A DNA stretch of 47,221 nt from Prevotella sp. UBA2746 (GTDB taxonomy: Bacteria > Bacteroidota > Bacteroidia > Bacteroidales > Bacteroidaceae): assembly GCA_002353555.1 (NCBI GenBank), contig DEJO01000029.1, forward strand, positions 51,633 through 98,853. The letters are read 5' to 3'. Position numbers and translations under genes: made by a program. The notes below the pieces were generated by a model. The model worked only from the letters and a program-made list of their open reading frames with translations. It was not told where the DNA came from and searched no databases. Positions 24,950 to 32,790 of the stretch are shown here, one piece after another. Position 1 is the stretch's first letter; the number at the start of each line of letters is the position of its first letter.

Positions 24950-26473
24950 ATGGCAAAGAAAGCATTACTGATGATTCTCGACGGATGGGGAATCGGAAAA
25001 CATGGTGATGGCGATGTCATTTATCGCACGCCGACACCGTATCTGGACTATCTGACAGCTGTTTCAGCACACTCACAACTGCAAGCCAGCGGCGAAGATG
25101 TAGGTCTGCCCGACGGACAGATGGGCAACTCAGAGGTAGGTCACCTCAACATCGGAGCCGGACGCATCGTCTATCAGGACTTGGTGAAGATCAACCGCGC
25201 CTGCAAGGACGGCTCCATCATGGAGAACGCACAGGTGAAAGCAGCCTATACATACGCTAAGGAGCAGGGCAAGAAGCTGCACCTGATGGGACTGACCAGC
25301 GACGGCGGCGTACACTCCAGCCTCGACCACCTGTTCAAACTCATTGAGGTGAGCAAGGCATACGGCCTGAAAAACCAGACATTCGTTCATTGTTTCATGG
25401 ACGGACGCGACACCGACCCGAAGTCGGGCAAAGGTTTCATCGAGCAAGTACAGCAGGTTTGCAAGGACAACGACGCTGCCATTGCCAGCATTGTAGGCCG
25501 TTTCTACGCCATGGACCGCGACAAACGATGGGAGCGTGTCAAGGAAGCCTACGACCTTTTAGTAAAAGGTGAGGGCAAGCAGTCTTCTGATATGGTTGCC
25601 GCCATGCAGGAAAGCTACGACGAAGGTGTCACCGACGAGTTCGTCAAACCTATCAACAACAGCAGCGTCAACGGTCTCATCGAAGAGGGTGACGTCGTCA
25701 TCTTCATCAACTTCCGCAACGACCGCGCCAAGGAGCTCACCGTCGTACTGACCCAGCAGGACATGCCGGAGCAGGGAATGAAGACCATTCCGGGACTGCA
25801 ATACTACTGCATGACACCCTACGATGCATCGTTTACGGGCGTGAACATCCTCTTCCCGAAGGAGAACGTTGAAGACACGCTGGGCGAATACCTCTCTCGC
25901 CAAGGCAAGAAACAGTTGCATACGGCAGAAACGGAGAAGTATGCCCACGTCACCTTCTTCTTCAACGGCGGACGCGAGGCACCCTTCGAGGGCGAAGACC
26001 GCATCCTCGTACCAAGCCCGAAGGTTGCCACCTACGACCTGAAGCCGGAGATGAGCGCCTACGAAGTGAAGGACAAGCTGGTGGCTGCCATCAAGGAAGA
26101 CAAGTATGACTTCATCGTCGTCAACTTCGCCAACGGCGACATGGTGGGACATACCGGAGTCTACAACGCCATTGCCAAGGCGGTATGGGCAGTAGACAAT
26201 TGTGTCCGTGAGGTGATAGAGGCTGCCAAGGCTACCGGCTACGAGGCCATCATCATCGCTGACCACGGCAATGCCGACAATGCCATCAACCCCGACGGCA
26301 CACCCAACACGGCACACTCCCTCAATCCCGTACCGTTCATCTACGTCACCGACAACAACTCGGCAACGGTTAAGAACGGCCGTCTGGCAGACGTAGCTCC
26401 GTCAATCCTCCACATCATGGGACTGGAGCAGCCGGCAGACATGACGGGAGAGAACTTGATCATTGACAATTGA
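24950..26473 (+). CDS. gpmI: 2,3-bisphosphoglycerate-independent phosphoglycerate mutase
   Basis: Glycolytic enzyme interconverting 3- and 2-phosphoglycerate, manganese dependent. The 507-aa length is typical. It starts MAKKALLMILDGWGIG (first metal Asp), with the phospho-Ser region QMGNSEVGHLNIGAGR, FMDGRDTDPKSG, GRFYAMDRDKRWER, and the metal-binding ADHGNADNA and TAHSLNPVP near the end. ATG 24950 is preferred over 24932 because the family starts here. The C-terminus ends IDN-stop inside a TTGACAA-type repeat. Confidence 0.98.
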   Translation: MAKKALLMILDGWGIGKHGDGDVIYRTPTPYLDYLTAVSAHSQLQASGEDVGLPDGQMGNSEVGHLNIGAGRIVYQDLVKINRACKDGSIMENAQVKAAYTYAKEQGKKLHLMGLTSDGGVHSSLDHLFKLIEVSKAYGLKNQTFVHCFMDGRDTDPKSGKGFIEQVQQVCKDNDAAIASIVGRFYAMDRDKRWERVKEAYDLLVKGEGKQSSDMVAAMQESYDEGVTDEFVKPINNSSVNGLIEEGDVVIFINFRNDRAKELTVVLTQQDMPEQGMKTIPGLQYYCMTPYDASFTGVNILFPKENVEDTLGEYLSRQGKKQLHTAETEKYAHVTFFFNGGREAPFEGEDRILVPSPKVATYDLKPEMSAYEVKDKLVAAIKEDKYDFIVVNFANGDMVGHTGVYNAIAKAVWAVDNCVREVIEAAKATGYEAIIIADHGNADNAINPDGTPNTAHSLNPVPFIYVTDNNSATVKNGRLADVAPSILHIMGLEQPADMTGENLIIDN

Positions 26474-26492
26474 TCATTGACAATTGACAAAT
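26455..26492. repeat. ATTGACAATTG repeats at the gpmI 3' end
   Basis: TTGATCATTGACAA is repeated back to back and followed by TTGACAAATGG. The first unit encodes the last residues of gpmI and its TGA stop. The same repeat forms the end of sufC at 36820-36847. Confidence 0.7.
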
Positions 26493-26506
26493 GGCGAAAG
26501 CCTGCA

Positions 26507-26989
26507 TCAGTCACCTGCCTTAGACTTTAGGTCGGCAAGATATTCCGCATAGATTCTTGCGGCAGAAATGATTTGATTGACGCAGGGACGCGTCTTATAA
26601 TATTCAGCGGTGCGCTCAGAAGCTACATAGCTTAGGGGCGCACCCTTTTTCAACTTCAGCAACTCGGCACAGATCAGCGACCCATGTTCCTCCTTGAAAC
26701 GTGCCGCCAACTGCTGTACAACCTTATAGTTGTACGACTTGCCGGCATTGTCGCCGGGAGTAACGCTCCCACAGTCCAGTCCTGCCAACAACGCCAGGGC
26801 ATTGAAAGCACCACACGACATCCTCATACGCCCTATACCGGCACCGAAGCCGGCACTCATGCGCAACACCTGCTCCTCTGTGTAGCCATAAACATCGGCA
26901 AAAGCTGCCGCCACTGCCTGCGAACAGTTGAATCCCTGCATGAACAGTTCCTCTGCCCGCCGCATCCGTTCCTCTTTATTGATATTCAT
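26507..26989 (-). CDS. C_GCAxxG_C_C family protein
   Basis: Family of unknown biochemical function, often considered redox or metal related because of conserved cysteines. The 160-aa form MNINKEERMRRAEELFMQGFNCSQAV has the conserved Cys in GFNCSQAVAAAF, then GFGAGIGRMRMSCGAFNALALLAG, a Cys in HGSLICAELL and one in KTRPCVNQI. The start at 26989 is preferred over an in-frame start at 27049 because the family begins here. It converges with gpmI (33 bp apart) and is divergent from ung. Confidence 0.85.
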   Translation of the reverse strand: MNINKEERMRRAEELFMQGFNCSQAVAAAFADVYGYTEEQVLRMSAGFGAGIGRMRMSCGAFNALALLAGLDCGSVTPGDNAGKSYNYKVVQQLAARFKEEHGSLICAELLKLKKGAPLSYVASERTAEYYKTRPCVNQIISAARIYAEYLADLKSKAGD

Positions 26990-27074
26990 ATCACATTGAT
27001 TTAGTATGCAAAGATCATGCAAACGAGCGCAAAGAAAGCTTGCTTTCAATTTGCTGAGTGCAGTTTATCTTATG

Positions 27075-27082
27075 CAAAGATA
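27075..27082 (-). promoter_or_regulatory. Possible -7 element for the C_GCAxxG_C_C gene
   Basis: The minus strand reads TATCTTTG followed by C, a perfect -7, about 85 nt before the ATG at 26989. No TTG at the right distance was found, and a second near match (GATCTTTG) lies closer to the gene. Confidence 0.4.
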
Positions 27083-27101
27083 CACAATGTCGGCGATTTC
27101 T

Positions 27102-27131
27102 TTGGCTTTTCACCAGTTTTTCCTATCTTTG
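27102..27131 (+). promoter_or_regulatory. ung promoter
   Basis: TTG at 27102-27104 and TATCTTTG at 27124-27131, spacer 19 nt, match the consensus. The expected transcription start near 27137 lies downstream of the in-frame ATG at 27058, so ung must start at 27166 or 27169. Confidence 0.8.
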
Positions 27132-27165
27132 CATCAACATAACTGCCCTAACACCACCCCAGAGA

Positions 27166-27834
27166 ATGATGAACGTACAGATAGAAGAGAGCTGGAAGGC
27201 ACGCTTGCAAACAGAGTTTGACAAGCCGTATTTCGAAACACTGACCGCCGCCGTCAGACAAGAGTATGCCGGTGGCACCTGCTATCCGCCCGGACGACTG
27301 ATCTTCAACGCCTTCAACCTGTGTCCTTTCGACCGTGTGAAGGTAGTGATTATCGGACAGGACCCGTACCACGAGCCCGGTCAGGCCCACGGGCTGAGCT
27401 TCTCTGTCAACGACGGAGTTCCTTTCCCGCCATCTTTGCAGAACATCTTCAAGGAAATCCACGACGACCTGGGTACGCCCATACCTACCAGCGGCAACCT
27501 GACACGATGGGCTGAGCAGGGTGTGCTGCTGCTCAATGCCACCCTAACGGTTCGTGCACACCAGGCCAACAGCCACTCACAACTGGGTTGGCAGACATTT
27601 ACCGACGCTGCCATCCGCACCCTCGCCACCGAACGCGACCATCTGGTCTACCTGCTGTGGGGAGGATTCGCACGTGGCAAGAGCTATATGATCGACAAGA
27701 GCAAGAACCTCGTACTGGAGTCGGTCCATCCCTCACCGCTCAGCGCCAACCGTGGCGGATGGTTCGGCAACCACCAGTTCTCACGGTGTAACGAATACTT
27801 GCAACAAAACGGAATAGAACCGATACAATGGTGA
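27166..27834 (+). CDS. ung: Uracil-DNA glycosylase (family 1)
   Basis: Removes uracil from DNA in base excision repair. The 222-aa protein has the water-activating motif GQDPYHEPGQAHGLSFS (64-80), LLNATLTVRAHQANSH and the C-terminal leucine loop VHPSPLSANRG. The start is fixed by the promoter just upstream; ATG 27166 and ATG 27169 are adjacent. Its last codons overlap the start of the following DUF3109 gene by 7 nt (ATGGTGA). Confidence 0.97.
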   Translation: MMNVQIEESWKARLQTEFDKPYFETLTAAVRQEYAGGTCYPPGRLIFNAFNLCPFDRVKVVIIGQDPYHEPGQAHGLSFSVNDGVPFPPSLQNIFKEIHDDLGTPIPTSGNLTRWAEQGVLLLNATLTVRAHQANSHSQLGWQTFTDAAIRTLATERDHLVYLLWGGFARGKSYMIDKSKNLVLESVHPSPLSANRGGWFGNHQFSRCNEYLQQNGIEPIQW

Positions 27835-28457
27835 CGACTCTTCCTCCCATATTAGAGGTCAGTGGTGTCTTGATTTCATCCGACATCCTCTCAGAGTACT
27901 TCTGTTGCGACTATGAGAAGTGCAAGGGCATCTGCTGCATTGAAGGAGATGCCGGAGCACCCGTCACCCTCGATGAAATCGGCGAAATAGAAGACTGCCT
28001 CGACACGGTCTGGGGCGACCTGTCGGCATCGGCACAAGCTGTCATCGACAAGCAGGGCGTAGCCTATACCGACCCGGAAGCCGACCTGGTGACCAGCATC
28101 GTCGGCGGCAAGGACTGTGTCTTCACCTGCTATGAAGGCGGCAACTGCCTCTGCGCCTTGGAGAAAGCCTACCGTGCCGGCAAGACATCGTTCTGCAAAC
28201 CCATCAGCTGCTCCCTCTACCCCATTCGCGAAAAACAGTTCCAGGGAGGACTCGTCGGACTGAACTATAACCGTTGGGACGTATGCCGGGATGCCGTCAT
28301 CAAGGGGAAAGCCCTGCAACTACCCGTCTACCTGTTCCTGAAAGATCCGCTCACCCGTCGCTTTGGCGAAGAGTGGTATCAAGAACTCTGCGCCGTTGCC
28401 GACGAACTGAGGGCACAAGGGCTGCTGCCTGCACTCTCCCCGTCCGCCAAAGCATAA
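27828..28457 (+). CDS. DUF3109 family cysteine-rich protein
   Basis: Function unknown; the family is cysteine rich and related in pattern to YkgJ-type zinc or iron-sulfur cluster proteins. The 209-aa product has cysteines in EYFCCDYEKCKGICCIEGDAG, CVFTCYEGGNCLCALE, FCKPISCSLYPIR and NRWDVC, which resembles a CxxxCxxxCC cluster-binding layout. It overlaps ung by 7 nt and so is translationally coupled to it; whether it takes part in repair is not known. It ends before a bidirectional terminator. Confidence 0.85.
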   Translation: MVTTLPPILEVSGVLISSDILSEYFCCDYEKCKGICCIEGDAGAPVTLDEIGEIEDCLDTVWGDLSASAQAVIDKQGVAYTDPEADLVTSIVGGKDCVFTCYEGGNCLCALEKAYRAGKTSFCKPISCSLYPIREKQFQGGLVGLNYNRWDVCRDAVIKGKALQLPVYLFLKDPLTRRFGEEWYQELCAVADELRAQGLLPALSPSAKA

Positions 28458-28545
28458 AAGGAACGGGTGCTTTCCAACACCCGCTCCTCACACCAGCTTC
28501 ACCTTTCCCCAGTCCAGCGCTCAAAGAGATCCATAAGATATGACA

Positions 28546-28581
28546 AAACCGCCGATGTCCTTACAGGTACATCGGCGGTTT
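28546..28581. terminator. Bidirectional terminator between DUF3109 and gyrB
   Basis: AAACCGCCGATGT (28546-28558) pairs perfectly with ACATCGGCGGTTT (28569-28581), giving a 13-bp stem with a 10-nt loop flanked by A and T runs. It serves both convergent genes. A weaker CGGGTG/CACCCG hairpin is at about 28465-28485. Confidence 0.85.
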
Positions 28582-28614
28582 CTTGTTGATATGTTGATTA
28601 TCTTCCCTTTCCGG

Positions 28615-30585
28615 TTATGCGTCGATATTGGCGTATGTGGCGTTCTTCTCGATGAACTCGCGGCGCGGCTCTACATCGTCGCCCATGAGCATGGAGAAGA
28701 TTTCGTCGGCTTGGGCGGCATTCTCGATGGTGACCTGCTTCAAGAGACGGGTCTGAGGATCCATCGTTGTCTCCCACAGCTGTTCGGGGTTCATCTCACC
28801 GAGACCTTTGTAGCGCTGGGTGTGGAGGGCGGCGGCGTTCTCGTCGCCGGCAACATACTTGTCGATGAAGGCCTGACGCTGCTGTTCGGTGTAGCAGTAC
28901 TCCGAGAACTTCTTGTACGTACACTTGTAGAGAGGCGGCGTTGCGATGTAGAGGTGGCCTTCCTCGATGACTTTCGGCATGAACCGATAGAAGAGCGTCA
29001 TGATAAGGGTGTCGATGTGTGAGCCATCGACGTCGGCATCGGTCATGATGATGATCTTGTCGTAACGCAACTTTTCGATGTTTGCCTCACGATCGTCCTC
29101 GCCTTCAACGCCGAAGCGCACGCCGATACTCTGTATGATGTTCATCACCGACTCGGCTTCGAAGACCCGGTGCCACTGCACCTTCTCGACGTTCAGAATC
29201 TTTCCGCGCAGCGGAAGGATGGCTTGTGTGTAACGGTCGCGCCCCTGCTTGGCAGAACCACCTGCGGAGTCGCCCTCGACAAGGAATATCTCGCACTGCT
29301 TCGGGTCTTTGTTGGAGCAGTCGGCGAGTTTACCCGGCAGGCCGCCACCGCTCATGACGCTCTTGCGCTGTACGCTCTCGCGTGCTTTGCGGGCTGCGAT
29401 ACGTGCCGTAGCAGCAAGAACCACTTTTTCGCAGATCTTCTTTGCCTCTGTAGGATGCTCTTCCAGATAGTAGTTCAGCGCCTCGCCGACAGCCTGCTGT
29501 ACGGCTCCTGCCACCTCGCTGTTGCCCAGTTTGGTCTTGGTCTGGCCTTCGAACTGCGGCTCTGCCACCTTGATGCTGATGACGGCGGTGAGACCCTCGC
29601 GGAAGTCCTCGCCGGCAATCTCTATCTTTGCCTTCTCTATCTGCTTGGAGATTTGTGCATCCTGGTCGGCATACGCTTTCAGCACACGGGTCAGTGCGGT
29701 ACGGAAGCCTGTAAGGTGCGTACCGCCCTCGATGGTGTTGATGTTGTTGACGTAGGAGTGGATGTTTTCCGAGTAGTCGGTGTTGTACATGATGGCTACT
29801 TCGATGGGGATGCCCTGCTTCTCGGTCTTCAGGTAGATGACATCATCGAAGAGGTGGGTGCGGTGACGGTCCACGTAGCGCACGAACTCTTTCAGTCCGT
29901 CTTTGGCATGGAACACTTCCTCGCGCGTCTTCCCCTCTTCGTCGGGGCGAAGGTCGCGCAGGGTAATCTTGATACCTGCGTTAAGGAACGCCAACTCGCG
30001 CATACGGCGTGCAATGATGTCCCACTGGTAGACGGTGGTGGTGAAGATGGTGCCGTCGGGCCAGAACTGCTGGCGCGTACCGCGCTTGTCGGTCTCGCCT
30101 ACCACCTTTACGGGATAGAGCGGACGCCCCTGTTCGTATTCCTGCTGATAGACCTTTCCGTCGCGGAACACCTGCGACTTCATGCGGGTAGAGAGCGCAT
30201 TCACACAGGAAACGCCCACACCGTGCAGACCGCCGCTGACCTTGTAGGAGCCTTTGTCGAACTTTCCGCCGGCATGGAGCACCGTCATGACGACTTCCAG
30301 CGCACTCTTGTGCATCTTCTCGTGCTCGTCGACGGGGATACCACGTCCGTTGTCTTCAACCGTAATAGAGTTGTCTTCGTTGATGGTGACTTCTATCTCC
30401 GTGCAATAGCCTGCCATAGCCTCGTCGATGGAGTTGTCTACGGTCTCGTTTACCAGGTGATGAAGTCCTTTTTCGCTGATGTCGCCAATGTACATGGCGG
30501 GACGTTTGCGCACAGCCTCCAAGCCTTCGAGCACCTGGATATTGCTGGCGGAGTAGTTACCTTGATTGTTCTGGATATCTGCCAT
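28615..30585 (-). CDS. gyrB: DNA gyrase subunit B
   Basis: ATPase subunit of the type II topoisomerase that introduces negative supercoils. The 656-aa protein has the GHKL motifs (ETVDNSIDEAMAGY, EDNGRGIPVD, GGLHGVGVSCVNALS), the TOPRIM EGDSAGGSAKQGRDR and DADVDGSHIDTL, and ends RREFIEKNATYANIDA, which is the type II C-terminus. The alternative, ParE/TopoIV B, is less likely given RREFIEKNA and the PLRGKILNVEK form. It is monocistronic, with its own promoter and a strong downstream terminator. Confidence 0.96.
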   Translation of the reverse strand: MADIQNNQGNYSASNIQVLEGLEAVRKRPAMYIGDISEKGLHHLVNETVDNSIDEAMAGYCTEIEVTINEDNSITVEDNGRGIPVDEHEKMHKSALEVVMTVLHAGGKFDKGSYKVSGGLHGVGVSCVNALSTRMKSQVFRDGKVYQQEYEQGRPLYPVKVVGETDKRGTRQQFWPDGTIFTTTVYQWDIIARRMRELAFLNAGIKITLRDLRPDEEGKTREEVFHAKDGLKEFVRYVDRHRTHLFDDVIYLKTEKQGIPIEVAIMYNTDYSENIHSYVNNINTIEGGTHLTGFRTALTRVLKAYADQDAQISKQIEKAKIEIAGEDFREGLTAVISIKVAEPQFEGQTKTKLGNSEVAGAVQQAVGEALNYYLEEHPTEAKKICEKVVLAATARIAARKARESVQRKSVMSGGGLPGKLADCSNKDPKQCEIFLVEGDSAGGSAKQGRDRYTQAILPLRGKILNVEKVQWHRVFEAESVMNIIQSIGVRFGVEGEDDREANIEKLRYDKIIIMTDADVDGSHIDTLIMTLFYRFMPKVIEEGHLYIATPPLYKCTYKKFSEYCYTEQQRQAFIDKYVAGDENAAALHTQRYKGLGEMNPEQLWETTMDPQTRLLKQVTIENAAQADEIFSMLMGDDVEPRREFIEKNATYANIDA

Positions 30586-30611
30586 TTTTATTTTTTCGTA
30601 CTAATAACGTG

Positions 30612-30650
30612 CAAAGATACTAAATCTATCCCAAATACTAAAGTATTTGG
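30612..30650 (-). promoter_or_regulatory. gyrB promoter with palindrome across the -33 region
   Basis: The minus strand has TATCTTTG (30619-30612) and TTA instead of TTG (30641-30639) with a 19-nt spacer. CCAAATAC (30631-30638) and GTATTTGG (30643-30650) form a perfect 8-bp inverted repeat with a 4-nt centre that covers the -33 element and half the spacer. It may be an operator; the weak -33 also fits regulation by supercoiling. Confidence 0.65.
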
Positions 30651-30716
30651 TTGCTAAAAGTACTTAAAAAAACAAGGTTGAAGGATGAAGGGTGAGGGGT
30701 AAAGGTTGAGGGATAA

Positions 30717-30758
30717 TAAAAAAAATGGAGTTGCACTCTTCTGTTGAGTGACAACTCC
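30717..30758 (-). terminator. rpsT intrinsic terminator
   Basis: On the minus strand GGAGTTG-T-CACTC pairs with GAGTG-CAACTCC (30758-30727; one bulged base), followed by a run of T. It lies 26 bp after the rpsT stop codon. Confidence 0.85.
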
Positions 30759-30784
30759 ATGAATATCGCTTGTTTAACTGACGT

Positions 30785-31039
30785 CTATCCGAGTTTTGCA
30801 ATGTGAGCGCAAAGACTTGACTTCAGGTTGGCAGCCTTGTTCTTGTGGATAATGTTGGTCTTAGCCAACTTGTCCAGCATCTTCTGGATAGCAGGATAGA
30901 GCTTTACTGCCTCGTCCTTGTCGGTTGTAGCGCGCAACTTGCGAACGGCATTACGCATGGTTTTTGCGTAGTAGCGGTTGTGCTCGTTTCTCGTCTTTGT
31001 CTGACGAATTCTCTTCAATGATGATTTGTGATTTGCCAT
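30785..31039 (-). CDS. rpsT: 30S ribosomal protein S20
   Basis: Small-subunit protein that binds 16S rRNA early in assembly. The 84-aa, lysine/arginine-rich product begins MANHKSSLKRIRQTKTRNEHNRYYAKTMRNAVRKL and ends HKNKAANLKSSLCAHIAKLG, typical of S20. It lies 213 bp downstream of tRNA-Glu on the same strand. The spacer has a CTGCCC/GGGCAG hairpin (about 31115-31130) but no clear promoter of its own, so it may share the tRNA-Glu promoter. Confidence 0.97.
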   Translation of the reverse strand: MANHKSSLKRIRQTKTRNEHNRYYAKTMRNAVRKLRATTDKDEAVKLYPAIQKMLDKLAKTNIIHKNKAANLKSSLCAHIAKLG

Positions 31040-31252
31040 TGTTTTGAATTGTTTAATTTTTAAATCTTAATTTTTAATCTTTCATCTCCCAGAAGCCTGT
31101 GGGTCTTGCGTTGGCGGCTGCCCTGGGCAGTAATTCTTAAAGTGATAATTGACAATGGATAATGGACAATTTCTTTTTAAGAAAAACTTCCGTCACCTTT
31201 TCCCAGTTTTTCACGGCTGGTAGCGCATCGCTGCGCAGATGGCGGATTCTGT

Positions 31253-31327
31253 TGGTAGTCCCTAGGAGAGTCGAACTCCTCTTTAGAGAATGAAAATCTC
31301 TCGTCCTAGCCGATAGACGAAGGGACC
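31253..31327 (-). tRNA. tRNA-Glu (anticodon TTC)
   Basis: The minus strand folds into a complete cloverleaf: acceptor GGTCCCT pairing with AGGGACT (G1-U72 wobble), D-arm with GGCTAGGAC, anticodon stem AGAGA/TCTCT with loop TTTTCAT (anticodon TTC), T-arm GGAGTTCGACTCTCC, discriminator A and an encoded CCA. The total is 75 nt including CCA. Confidence 0.97.
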
Positions 31328-31337
31328 AAAGCGGGTG

Positions 31338-31368
31338 CAAAGGTAGTTGTTTTCTTTGTTTCTACCAA
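31338..31368 (-). promoter_or_regulatory. tRNA-Glu promoter
   Basis: On the minus strand TTG (31368-31366) and TACCTTTG (31345-31338) are separated by 20 nt, a perfect consensus. Transcription would start about 5 nt before the mature tRNA 5' end. Confidence 0.85.
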
Positions 31369-31408
31369 ATTTTTGCAGGATATTTTTCACTGAACGGCTG
31401 AAAAGATG

Positions 31409-31416
31409 TATTTTTG
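31409..31416 (+). promoter_or_regulatory. -7 element of recO
   Basis: TATTTTTG followed by C matches the Bacteroidota -7. The -33 position has TTC rather than TTG at a 20-nt spacing. The recO ATG at 31421 begins 5 nt after the element, so the transcript would be leaderless or nearly so. Confidence 0.5.
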
Positions 31417-31420
31417 CAGC

Positions 31421-32146
31421 ATGCTGACGAAGACCAGAGCCATTGTATTGCACACGTTGAAGTTCGGTGAAGCCTCGATGATTGTCGACATGTTCACCGA
31501 ACAGCACGGCAGGCTGTCGTTTATGGTGCGCATCCCGAAGACCAGCAAGGCGAGGGTGAAGAAGCAGTTCTTCCAACCCATGACAATCCTTGACATGGCA
31601 TTCGACTACCGGCAGCGTGCCAACTTGCAGCATATCCGCGACATCCGACTGGCTGTGCCTTTCTCCACGATTCCTTTCGACGCAGTCAAGCTGTCGTTGT
31701 CGCTCTTCCTGGCAGAGTTCCTGTATTATTGTACGCGCGATGAACAGCAGAACGCCCCACTCTACCAATACATCGAGAACAGCATGGCGTGGTTAGACAC
31801 CGCAGGGCAGGCGTATGCCAACTTCCATCTGGTGTTCATGATGCACCTGTCGCGCTTCATCGGCTTCTATCCGAACCTGGAAGGGTTTGTAACCGGCTGC
31901 TACTTCGACCTGCGCAACGCCTCGTTCACCAATGAGGTACCGCTCCACCCCGACTTTGTACACCCGGAAGAGGCCTCACGCATCAACACCCTGATGCGTA
32001 TGGGGTATGAGTCGATGCACTTGTTCCAAATGAACCGCAACGAGCGCAACCGCATCACCGAGCTCATCATCCACTACTACCGGCTGCACATCCCTCAGAT
32101 GCCTCTTCTGCACTCGCTGCCCATCTTGCAGGAACTCTTCGCCTAA
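31421..32146 (+). CDS. recO: DNA repair protein RecO
   Basis: Recombination mediator of the RecFOR pathway that loads RecA onto SSB-coated single-stranded DNA. The 241-aa form starts MLTKTRAIVLHTLKFGEAS, matching the conserved OB-fold N-terminus. LSFMVRIPKTS, LFLAEFLYYCTRDEQQN and RFIGFYPNLEGFVTGCYFDLRNASF follow. The family's zinc-finger cysteines are absent, as in many Bacteroidota RecO. An in-frame ATG at 31406 would start inside the -7 element and is rejected. Confidence 0.93.
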   Translation: MLTKTRAIVLHTLKFGEASMIVDMFTEQHGRLSFMVRIPKTSKARVKKQFFQPMTILDMAFDYRQRANLQHIRDIRLAVPFSTIPFDAVKLSLSLFLAEFLYYCTRDEQQNAPLYQYIENSMAWLDTAGQAYANFHLVFMMHLSRFIGFYPNLEGFVTGCYFDLRNASFTNEVPLHPDFVHPEEASRINTLMRMGYESMHLFQMNRNERNRITELIIHYYRLHIPQMPLLHSLPILQELFA

Positions 32147-32202
32147 CGCCCTGCACCGCTCCGCGCATCCGTTTTTTCAGTCAACATTGGCACGTCTTTC
32201 TC

Positions 32203-32233
32203 TTGTCTGGTATTTCCTTTTTCACTATCTTTG
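32203..32233 (+). promoter_or_regulatory. Promoter of the SH3-domain gene
   Basis: TTG at 32203-32205 and TATCTTTG at 32226-32233, spacer 20 nt, match the consensus. The leader to ATG 32260 is about 20 nt. Confidence 0.8.
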
Positions 32234-32259
32234 CCTCCGAAACCTAAAACCAGATAACG

Positions 32260-32775
32260 ATGAAGACTAATTTTTTTCTATTGATGCTAATGCTCTTTGC
32301 GACGACGACGGCTGGCCGGGCGCAGAGCATCGGTGCATTTCTTTCTGACAACGACGGTCCGTATACGAATGTACGTAACGCTCCGAGTGGTAAGATTGTT
32401 GCAAAGATTGGCCACAAGAACTCTCCCACTTTTGTACTGGACCGCCCCAAGGACGGCTGGTGGCACATTGTAGGTAACAGCTATGAGATAGCAGAAGAAG
32501 GAACAGAGGTGACGCTGAAGGGTTCGAAGACCGGCTATTGGATTCATCATTCCGTTGTGGCAATAGCTACTCGCAACTATGGCGGTGAGACGCTGAAGCT
32601 CCGAAAGAGGCCGTCCAGCAAGTCTGCCGTCACGTGGTCTTTCAAGGAAGAGACTACCTTACACCCCATCGAAGTATCAGGCACATGGGTAAAGGTACGT
32701 ACTGCCGATGGCAAACATACGGGATGGATAGAAGAAGAGTGGCTTTGCGACAATCCCCTGACAAATTGCTGTTGA
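32260..32775 (+). CDS. Exported SH3-domain protein
   Basis: A 171-aa protein with a signal peptide (MKTNFFLLMLMLFATTTAGRAQS, cleavage near residue 22) and two bacterial SH3-like segments: SDNDGPYTNVRNAPSGKIVAKI and, near the C-terminus, LKLRKRPSSKSAVTWSF with the KVRTADGKHTGWIEEEWLC strand. Such domains usually bind peptidoglycan or other cell-wall peptides in the periplasm. It ends with two cysteines. It has its own promoter and converges with rnhB, 15 bp apart. No specific role can be assigned. Confidence 0.8.
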   Translation: MKTNFFLLMLMLFATTTAGRAQSIGAFLSDNDGPYTNVRNAPSGKIVAKIGHKNSPTFVLDRPKDGWWHIVGNSYEIAEEGTEVTLKGSKTGYWIHHSVVAIATRNYGGETLKLRKRPSSKSAVTWSFKEETTLHPIEVSGTWVKVRTADGKHTGWIEEEWLCDNPLTNCC

Positions 32776-32790
32776 AAGCACTTTTCCTGA

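Noticed and set aside
31253..31327. Integration site (attB) at tRNA-Glu
   Set aside because: No integrase gene, direct repeat of the tRNA 3' end or foreign DNA is seen on either side.
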